Notes under the pieces: model-generated
Database searches by the model: none
Told to the model about the DNA's origin: nothing
The model's input: the letters and a program-made list of their open reading frames with translations, nothing else
Part shown: positions 55,946 through 64,000 of the stretch, piece by piece
How positions within the stretch are numbered: the stretch's first letter is position 1
How the letters are laid out: the number at the start of each line of letters is the position of its first letter
Translations under genes and position numbers: made by a program
Source of the DNA: Lolium rigidum
Taxonomy: Eukaryota; Streptophyta; Magnoliopsida; Poales; Poaceae
Direction of reading: 5' to 3'
Length of the DNA stretch: 64,000 bases
NCBI RefSeq assembly: GCF_022539505.1
Contig: NC_061514.1
Location: 324,243,090-324,307,089 of the forward strand

Positions 55946-58676
55946 GCATCCCCAAGCTTAGTTCATACTCGTCCTCGAGTAGGTAAACGATAACAAAGAT
56001 AATTTCTGAAGTGACATGCTACCAACATAATCTTGATCCAATAATGATGTAAAGCATATGAAGTTATGAACTGAGATCAAATCACTCAAAGCAAATGTCT
56101 ATATTGATATAAGAGATGATAATGCAAGAGTTAAACAAGCTAAAAGTTTTCATGAACTATTGCTTTAAAGACATGAAACCGTACAAGGTTCATTAAAGAT
56201 GTGTTAAGTATTCAGCGTAGAAGTTCTATCCTTCATTCCAAGCATCAAGTAAATTTTCACAACATAAGAAGGATTCAGTCAAGTAAACATAAACATGAAC
56301 GTCATGAATCAACTGTTTCGAAGTCTACTCAACCGGTGAGCGCAAGCATTTGGTGTTAGCACCAGGATGTTATGGCATAAAGAACGTTAATGGGGGTTTG
56401 AAAGGCCAAATGGAAGAAAGTCTTGCAAAGCTATAAGTGATTATTAGACAAGAGGAAGTCTTATAATCGAAGCTATACAAGTAGTAGTGATTGCCATGCA
56501 ACGGATGCACATAGAGCTATATGTGTATGACAGCTCTCCAATGAAACTAGTGGGGGTGCATCCAACTTGGTTGCTCATGAAGACCTAGAGCACTTTTGAG
56601 GAGGCTCATCATTGGAATATACAACCCAAGTTCTATAGTGTAAATTCCCCACATAGTTATACTAGTAAAACATGAAAACTCTCTCATATGGAGTGTAGGT
56701 GCTAAACATGAGCACAAATGATGACTATGAATATGCAGGTGCTAAAACATGAGCACAAGTGTGGATAAAAGATAGTAATGCTGCCCCCTTTTTCTTTATT
56801 CTTTTTTTCTTTCTTTTTCTTTTTCTTTTTCTATTTTTTCTTTCTTTTCTTTTTCTCTTTTTGATGGCCTCCATGGCTCTTTTCACTTTTAGGGGCAACA
56901 TCCTAATATGACAACACACTTTTTGGTACAAATAACTCATAATGAATGAAACATGATGTATAAAACTGTATGCCTCTACCAGTGTAGCAGGATGTGCAAT
57001 GATCTAGCGTAACATGGGTAAACCACACATCAGCTGTATAGAATCATGCAAAGCAATGTATAAATAATAAATGACAACATGTATTGTAATGTAAAATGGA
57101 AGTTGCATGGCAATATATCTCGGAACAGCTATGGAAATGATGTGGTAGGTAGGTATGGTGGCTGTTTTCAGGAGATGTATGGGCTTATGTGTAGGAGAAG
57201 AAGAGAAAGTCCTCCCACGTGTTTGGATGTACCGGCGAAGTATGCACAATTCTCAATGTGAGAAAAAGGCAATGCACAGTACCGAAGAGGCTAGCAAATT
57301 TGGATGGTGGAAGTGCCAAAAACTGTAGCTTAACATTAGTCAAAAAGAACTCACAAGTTTATTGCAAACAACTAGCAGGTTCATCATTAAGAGCATGATT
57401 AAAATTTACTCCAAGGAGGGCCGTTCACGGTGGCACAAGTACCCCGCTAGCTCCCTCGACCTTCAGCACAACTTAGTTATTACGATGAACTGTCAGACAT
57501 GGAAAGCTATCAAGTCCAACTACACCTTCAACTATTTAAATAGAGTTTGTAGTACGGCACAAGCTTAAAGACAACAATCCACTACTAATTTTAACTTATT
57601 TATCCAGCAAGCTTACCATCTAAATACCTCAAAACGTTTGCAAAGAATCAAGTTATCAAAGCTCAATGATCTACAAGATTATGCAAGTATTTCATTATAC
57701 CACTACCACATGTAGCATTTTCTGAACCGACCAAATAACAATGAACGAAGCAGTTTCAACCTTCGCCATGAACATTAAAAGCTAAGAACACATTTGTTCA
57801 TATGAACCAGCGGAGTGTGTCTCTCTCCCACACAAGCATGAATTTATTCAAACAAAACAAAAATAAAAACAAAGAGACGCTCCAAGTAAAGTACATAAGA
57901 TGTGACCGAATAAAAATATAGTTTCAAGAGAAGTGACCTGATAAGTTGTTGATGAAGAAGGGGATGCCTTGGGCATCCCCAAGCTTAGACGCTTGAGTCT
58001 TCTTGAAATATGCAGGGATGAACCACGGGGGCATCCCCAAGCTTAGACTTTTCACTCTTCTTAATCATATATCATCCTCCTCTCTTGACCCTTGAAAACT
58101 TCCACCACACCAAACTCGAAACAAACTCATTAGAGGGTTAGTGCATAATCAAAAATTCACATGTTCAGAGGTGACACAATCATTCTTAACACTTCTGGAC
58201 ATTGCACAAAGCTACTGGAAGTTAATGGAACAAAGAAATCCATCTAACACAGCAAAAGAGGCAATGCGAAATAAAAGGCAGAATCTGTCAAAACAGAACA
58301 GTCCGTAAAGACGAATTTTTTAGAGGCACCAGACTTGCTCAAATGAAAATGCTCAAATTGAATGAAAGTTGCGTACATAACTGAGGATCACTCACGTAAA
58401 TTGGCATATTTTTCTGAGTTACCTACAGAGAACACTGCCCAAATTCGTGACAGACAGAAATCTGTTTCTGCGCGGTAATCCAAATCTAGTATCAACCTTA
58501 CTATCAAAGACTTTAGTTGGCACAAAAATGCAATAAAATAAAGATAAGGAGATGTTACTACAGTAGTAACAACTTCCAAGACTCAAATATAAAACAAAAT
58601 TGCTGTAGTAAAATAAAACATGGGTTATCTCCCAAGAAGTGCTTTCTTTATAGCCATTAAGATGTGCTCAGTAATT
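55946..58676 (-). other. Noncoding interior of E6
   Basis: No coding region. The outer parts match E3 and E1/E2, while about 56030-57680 is largely different from them. A long pyrimidine run (C/T only for most of 56783-56866) gives a polypurine stretch on the element's sense strand. Two internal polypurine motifs lie at 57973-57988 and 58031-58046 beside the usual hairpin. Confidence 0.65.
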
Positions 58677-59428
58677 TTAATGATGCACTCGCAAGAATGA
58701 AGAGTTGAAGCAAAAGAGAGCATCAAACAGAAAATTCAAAACAAATTTAAGCCTAACCCACTTCCTATGAAAAGGAATCTTGTAAATAAACAAGTTCATG
58801 AAGAGCAAAGTGAATAGCATAGGAAGGCAAAACAAGTGTAACTTCAAAAAAATTAGCATATAGAGAGGTGTTTTAGTAACATGAAAATTTCTACAACCAT
58901 ATTTTCCTCTCTCATAAAGATATTCAGTAGCATCATGAGCAAACTCAACAATATAACTATCACATAAAGCATTCTTATCATGAGTCTCATGCATAAAATT
59001 ATTACTACTCCCAACATAAGCATAGTCATTCTTATTAATTGTAGTGGGAGGAAATTCAACAAAGTAGCTATCATTATAATTCTCATCAAGTGTAGGAGGC
59101 ATAGTATAATCATAATAAAATTTATCCTCCATAGTAGGCGGCACCAAAAGACTACTATCATTATAATCATCATAAATAGGAGGCAAAGTATCATCAAAGA
59201 AAATTTTCTCCTCAATGCTTGGGGGACTAAAAATATCATGCTCATCAAAACCAGCTTCCCAAGCTTAGAATTTTCCATATCATTAGCAACAATGGTGTCC
59301 AAAGCGTTCATACTAATATCATTGCTACTAGCATGAAAATAAGGTTCCATAGGTTTTTCAATTTTTGCAACACACCATTTATGTCTTAACTCAGGAAATA
59401 GATTAAAAAGCTCCATGTTATTTTCCAT
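58677..59428 (-). pseudogene. ORF-B of E6, frameshifted
   Basis: Starts at 59428 (MENNMELFNLFPELRHKW) and follows the E3 protein for about 60 residues. One G is missing in the run at SKLG (near 59264), which shifts the frame. The rest of the E3-like protein continues in the other frame from about 59260 to the stop at 58677, with the same Tyr/Asp/Pro-rich middle and hydrophobic C-terminus. An extra segment near residue 30 (HASSND) is absent from E3. Confidence 0.65.
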
Positions 59429-59558
59429 TATGCCTTACTAGTGTTTAACAAGAAACAAAAAGATGCAGTTGCAGGATCTAAAGGAAATAGCTTCGAGCAC
59501 TCACCCAAAAATTAGCTTAGTTGCCGAGATCCGGAGTGTGAGTGCCTTTTACCTTTCC

Positions 59559-59575
59559 TCCCCGGCAACGGCGCC
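59559..59575 (-). other. Primer-binding site of E6, tRNA-Asp type
   Basis: Plus strand ccccggcaacggcgcct; it differs from the E2 site only in the last base. It lies 11 bp inside the LTR border at 59587. Confidence 0.82.
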
Positions 59576-59586
59576 TGAAAATAGCT

Positions 59587-60730
59587 TGATGTCTACTCAC
59601 GCTTCTTTTCCTGTAGACAGTGTTGGGCCTCCAAGAGCAGAGGTTTGTAGAACAGCAGCAAGTTTTCCCTTAAGTGGATCACCCAAGGTTTATCGAACTC
59701 ATGGAGGAAGAGGTCAAAGATATCCCTCTCAAGCAACCCTGCGATCAAAATGAAAGAAGTCTCTTGTGTCCCCAACACACCCAATACACTTGTCAGATGT
59801 ATAGGTGCACTAGTTCGGCGAAGAGATAGTGAGATGCAAGTAATATGGATGTATATGAGCGGTAATAGCAATCTGAATAAAATATGGCAGTGAGTAAACA
59901 TGCAACAAAACAGTAAACAAACGGCGATTTGATGTATGGAAACAAGGCCTAGGGATCCTACTTTCACTAGTGGACACTCTCAACATTGATCACATAACTG
60001 AAACTACTCTACACTCTCTTGTTGGATGATAAACACCATTAATTGTGTAGGGCTACAAGAGCACCTCAATGCCGGAGTTAACAAGCTCCACAACATTCGA
60101 TGTTCATATTTAAATAACCTTAGAGTGCATGATAGATCAACGCAATTATACCAAGTACTAACATAGCATGCACACTGTCACCATCAAGCTATGAAAGGAG
60201 GAATAGATCACATCAATACCATCATAGTAATAGTTAACTTCATAATCTACAAGAGATCACAATCATAAACTACGCCAAGTACTACATGATGCACACACGG
60301 TAACCATTACATCATGGAGGAGGAATAGAGTACTTTAATAACATCACTAGAGTAGCACATAGATGATATTCAACTAGATCACAAAGAGAGAGATGAACCA
60401 CATAGCTACAGCAGAGCCCTCAGCCCCGGGGGTGAATTACTCCCTCCTCATCATGGAGACAGCGATGGCGGTGAAGATGGCGGTGGAGATGGCGGTGGAG
60501 ATGACTCCGGGGGCAATTCCCCATCCCGGCAGGGTGCCGGAACAGAGACTTCTGTCCCCCGAATTGGAGTTTCGCGATGGCGGCGGCTCTGGAATGTTTT
60601 CTGGTGTTTCGTCAATCCGTTAGTTCCGGAAAATGCATAAAAACGATATAAAGTGTGAACAAAACATGTAGGTATTGTCATAAAACAAGCATGGAACATC
60701 AGAAATTATAGATACGTTGGAGACGTATCA
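59587..60730 (-). repeat. 5' LTR of E6
   Basis: 1144 bp, the same length and ends as the partner LTR, with a handful of differences by eye. The shared internal deletion shows it was present in the element before insertion. Confidence 0.92.
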
Positions 60731-60735
60731 GCAAC

Positions 60736-62375
60736 GTGCCACTCCTGATTGGTATGATCCTTGTCTAAATGTCATGATTGTGGACAACAATGATGAAGAC
60801 CCTGCGACGTATGAAGAAGCGATGATGAGTCCAGATTCCAACAAATGGCAAGAAGCCATGAAATCCAAAATGGGATCCATGTATGATAACAAAGTGTGGA
60901 CTTTGGTAGACTTACCTGATAGCCGCAAGGCTATCGAGAATAAATGGATCTTCAAAAGAAAAACGAGATGCTCGATGGTAATATTACTCGTCTATAAAGC
61001 TCGACTTGTCGCAAAGGGTTTCCGACAAATTCAAGGTGTTGACTACGATGATACTTTCTCACCTGTAGCGAAGCTAAAATCCGTGAGGATTTTGTTAGCA
61101 ATAGCTGCATTTTTCGATTATGAGATTTGGCGGATGGATGTCAAAACGGCGTTCCTTAATGGAGACATTGAGGAAGAGTTGTATATGGTACAACCCAAAG
61201 GTTTTGTCGATCCTAAAAATGCCGACAAGGTGTGCAAGCTTCAGCGTTCAATTTATGGACTGGAGCAAGCATCCAGAAGTTGGAACCGATGCTTTGATAA
61301 GGTGATCAAAGACTTCCGGTTTATACAGTGTCATGGAGAGGCCTGTATTTACAAGAAAGTGAGTGGGAGCTCTGTAGCGTTCCTGATATTATATGTAGAT
61401 GGCATATTATTGATTGGGAATGAAATAGAACTATTAAGCAGTGTAAAAGGTTATTTGAATAATAGTTTTTCAATGAAAGACCTTGGTGAAGCATCGTACA
61501 TATTAGGCATCAAGATTTATAGAGATAGATCAAGACGCCTAATAGGGCTTTCACAGAGTACATACCTGGACAAGATTCTAAAGAAGTTTAGAATGGACGA
61601 AAGTAAGAAAGGATTCTTACCTATGTTACCAGGTAAGGTCTTGAGTAAGACTCAAGGTCCGGCTACGGCACAAGAAAGAGAGAGGATGAATCAGATCCCC
61701 TATGCCTCGGCAGTAGGCTCTATCATGTATGCCATGCTATGTACTAGACCGGATATAGCACATGCTGTTAGTTTGACTAGCAGATATCAAAGTGATCTAG
61801 GAATGGAACACTGGACAACGGTCAAGAATATCCTGAAGTACTTAAAAAGAACTAAGGATATGTTTCTTTGTTATGGAGGTGACCAAGAGCTCGTTGTAAC
61901 CAGTTACACCGATGCAAGTTGGAACACTGATCCTGATGACTCTAAGTCTCAGTTTGGGTACGTGTTTATATTGAATGGTGCTGCAGTAAGCTGGTCAAGC
62001 TCCAAGCAGTGCACGGTGGCGAAGTCTTCCACAGAATCAGAATACATAGCGGCTTCAGAGGTTTCATCAGAAGCGGTATGGGTGAAGAGATTCATTGTAG
62101 AGCTCGGTGTGGTTCCTAGTGCATTGGACCCACTAGTCATCTATTGTGATAACATGGGTGCCATCGCCAATGCACAAGAACCAAGGTCACACAAGAGGCT
62201 GAAGCATATCAAGCTGCATTATCATTCGATTCATGAGTACATCGAAGATGGAGAAGTAAAGATTTGCAAAGTACACACTGATCTAAATGTAGCAGATCCG
62301 TTGACTAAAGCTCTCCCTAGGGCAAAGCATGACCAACACCAGAATGCAATGGGTGTTAGGTCCCTTACTATGTAA
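60736..62375 (+). pseudogene. E5 reverse transcriptase and RNase H part of pol
   Basis: Continues pol after E6, in the frame of 54801. Copia RT phrases are clear: NKWIFKRK, KARLVAKGFRQIQGVDYDDTFSPVAK (given in parts), MDVKTAFLNGDIEEELYM and SIYGLEQASRSW. The catalytic YVDD box reads YVDG (ILYVDGILLIGN, around 61396-61404), so the second catalytic Asp is lost by one base. RNase H follows with YTDASW, AKSSTESEY and YCDNMGA and ends NVADPLTKAL...SLTM. This half is fully open. Confidence 0.9.
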
Positions 62376-62408
62376 TCTAGATTATTGACTCTAGTGCAAG
62401 TGGGAGTC

Positions 62409-63545
62409 TGTTGGAGATATGCCCAAGAGGCAATAATAAAAGTGGTTATTATATATCTTTGTGTTTATGATAAATGTTTATATACCATGCTATAATTGTA
62501 TTAACCGAAACATTGATACATGTGTGTTATGTAAACAACAATGAGTCCCTAGTAAGCCTCTTGTATAACTAGCTTGTTGATTAATAGATGATCATAGTTT
62601 CATGATCATGAACATTGGATGTTATTAATAACAAAGGTTATGTCATTATATGAATGATGTAATGGACACACCCAATTAAGCGTAGCATAAGATCACGTCA
62701 TTAAGTTATTTGCTATAAGCTTTCGATACATAGTTACCTAGTCCTTTCGACCATGAGATCATGTAAATCACTTATACCGGAAAGATACTCTGATTGCATC
62801 AAACGCCACTGCGTAAATGGGTGGTTATAAAGGTGGGATTAAGTATCCGGAAAGTATGAGTTGAGGCATATGGATCAACAGTGGGATTTGTCCATCCCGA
62901 TGACGGATAGATATACTCTGGGCCCTCTCGGTGGAATGTCGTCTAAATAGCTTGCAAGCATATGAATGGTTCATAAGAGACCACATACCACGGTACGAGT
63001 AAAGAGTACTTGTCGAGAGACGAGGTTGAACAAGGTATAGAGATACCGATGATCAAACCTCGGACAAGTAAAATATCGCATGACAAAGGGAATCGGTATC
63101 GTATGTGAATGGTTCATTCGATCACTAAGTCATCGTTGAATATGTTGGAGCCATTATGGATCTCCAGATCCCGCTATTGGATATTGGTCGGAGAGAGGTC
63201 TCAACCATGTCTACATAGTTCGCGAACCGTAGGGTGACACACTTAAGGTTTGATGTCGTATCAGTAGATATTGAATATGGAATGGAGTTCGAAGTTTTGT
63301 TCGGAGTCTCGAATGGGATCCAGGACATCACGAGGAGTTCCGGAATGGTCCGGAGAATAAGATTCATATATAGGAAGTCATTTTATATGTTTGAAAATGA
63401 TCCGGTGCATTTATGGAAGGTTCTAGAAGGTTCTAGAAAAGTCTGGAATAAATCACTATGCAAGGCGGAGTCCCAGAGAGACTCCACCAAGCTTGGCCAG
63501 CCAGCCCTAGGGGGTGGAGTCCCAGGTGGACTGCACCTAAGGTGG
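62409..63545 (+). repeat. 3' LTR of E5, truncated by E7
   Basis: The first 1137 bp of the LTR, including the ~388 bp missing from the 5' LTR. The sequence switches at ...cctaaggtgg to the LTR of E7; the rest of the LTR lies right of the window. Confidence 0.9.
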
Positions 63546-64000
63546 TGATGACGCGTAAAGCACACGCCCGTTGGGAACCCCAAGTGGAAGGTGTGATGCG
63601 TACATCAGCAAGTTTCCCTCAGTAAGAAACCGAGGTTTATCGAACCAGTAGGAGTCAAGGAGCACGTGAAGGTTGATGGTGGCAGAGTGTAGTGCGGCGC
63701 AACACTAGAAATTCCGGCGCCAACGTGGAACCTGCACAACACAATCAAGATACTTTGCCCCAACGTAACAGTGAGGTTGTCAATCTCACCGGCTTGCCGT
63801 AACAAAGGATTAGATGTATAGTGTGGAAGATGATGTTTGCGAAGAACAGTAAGAACAAGTATTGCAGTAGATTGTATTCGATGTAAAAGAATGGACCAGG
63901 GTCCACAATTCACTAGTGGTGTCTCTCCAATAAGAAATAGCATGTTGGGTGAACAAATTACAGTTGGGCAATTGACCAATAAAGATGGCATGACAATGCA
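63546..64000 (-). mobile_element. LTR element E7, start of an E1/E2-type LTR running off the right edge
   Basis: TGATGACGCGTAAAGCAC then sequence close to the first 450 bp of the E2 LTR (9262-9710), including cgttgggaaccccaag and caccggcttgc. It diverges more from E2 than E2 does from E1. Minus orientation by LTR comparison. The preceding five bases GGTGG would be one target copy. Confidence 0.8.

Larger units (their letters stand above)
54802..60730 (-). mobile_element. LTR retrotransposon E6, non-autonomous, E3 family, short-LTR subtype
   Basis: Minus orientation: 5' LTR 59587-60730, tRNA-Asp primer site 59559-59575, ORF-B (frameshifted), noncoding interior, polypurine motif 55946-55961, 3' LTR 54802-55945. 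Both LTRs are 1144 bp. Flanks GGAAC (54797-54801) and GCAAC (60731-60735) are a target duplication with one change. It is inserted in the pol gene of E5 and therefore is younger than E5. Confidence 0.93.
49879..63545 (+). mobile_element. Copia retrotransposon E5 (Angela/BARE-like), split by E6, 3' LTR broken by E7
   Basis: 5' LTR 49879-51256, tRNA-Met primer site 51258-51269, gag, protease, integrase, reverse transcriptase and RNase H in Copia order, polypurine tract (gcaagtgggagtc, to 62408), 3' LTR from 62409. Left flank is GCCGT; the right target copy is not visible because E7 cuts the LTR at 63545. Multiple stops and one frameshift make it defective. Confidence 0.93.

Noticed and set aside
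56783..56866. Pyrimidine run in E6 considered as a LINE tail or insertion scar
   Set aside because: No target duplication or element end adjoins it; treated as simple-sequence expansion within E6.

Overview
The window looks like a repeat-dense stretch of a large grass genome, most likely a pooid (Triticeae, oat or ryegrass type). The evidence is a Copia LTR whose first ~40 bases read like the BARE1/Angela/WIS family of cool-season cereals, tRNA-Asp-primed LTR elements with TGATACG...CGTATCA ends, CACTA transposons and Stowaway MITEs. Family names are from memory; no database was searched. I see no rRNA, tRNA, CRISPR array or prokaryotic feature.

Layout. From the left edge to 28,900 lies the right-hand part of a large CACTA transposon (called X). 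Its right end at 28,900 (...CCTACTAGTG) and its degenerate second gene are visible. X is broken by three LTR elements without gag-pol: E1 (1-6995, plus strand, itself carrying a 2.2 kb CACTA element Y with a 3-bp target duplication), E2 (9262-14580, minus strand) and E3 (19266-25801, plus strand, TSD GTAGT). A 6.65 kb segment of X plus E2 was duplicated in tandem and the second copy of E2 is now a solo LTR (15913-17498).

From 28,901 to about 35,870 is the only island that looks like host gene space. It holds a three-exon gene for an ankyrin-repeat/PGG membrane protein of the ACD6 type (32460-35353), a possible upstream leader exon, a Stowaway MITE on each side of the gene start (upstream flank and second intron), an exact 80-bp tandem duplication and an unrecognised GC-rich reading frame.

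From 35,875 to 47,352 is a three-deep nest: a Stowaway MITE interrupted by a 5'-truncated minus-strand LINE, interrupted by a Copia element E4. Each level can be undone by its own target-site duplication. 47,355-49,878 has no recognisable gene. From 49,879 a second Copia element E5, with recognisable but broken gag-pol, runs to 63,545. It is split by E6 (54802-60730, minus strand), a relative of E3, and its 3' LTR is broken by another LTR element E7 that runs off the right edge.

How the pieces relate. E1/E2 and E3/E6 are two families of non-autonomous LTR elements. They share LTR ends, a tRNA-Asp primer site, a repeated polypurine motif and much of their noncoding 3' interior, but each family carries one different conserved reading frame (ORF-A, 214 aa; ORF-B, 241 aa) just after the primer site where gag-pol would be expected. 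They must borrow replication proteins. E4 has nearly identical LTRs around a ruined interior, so it too was probably mobilised in trans. The ACD6-like gene is the one feature likely to act for the plant.
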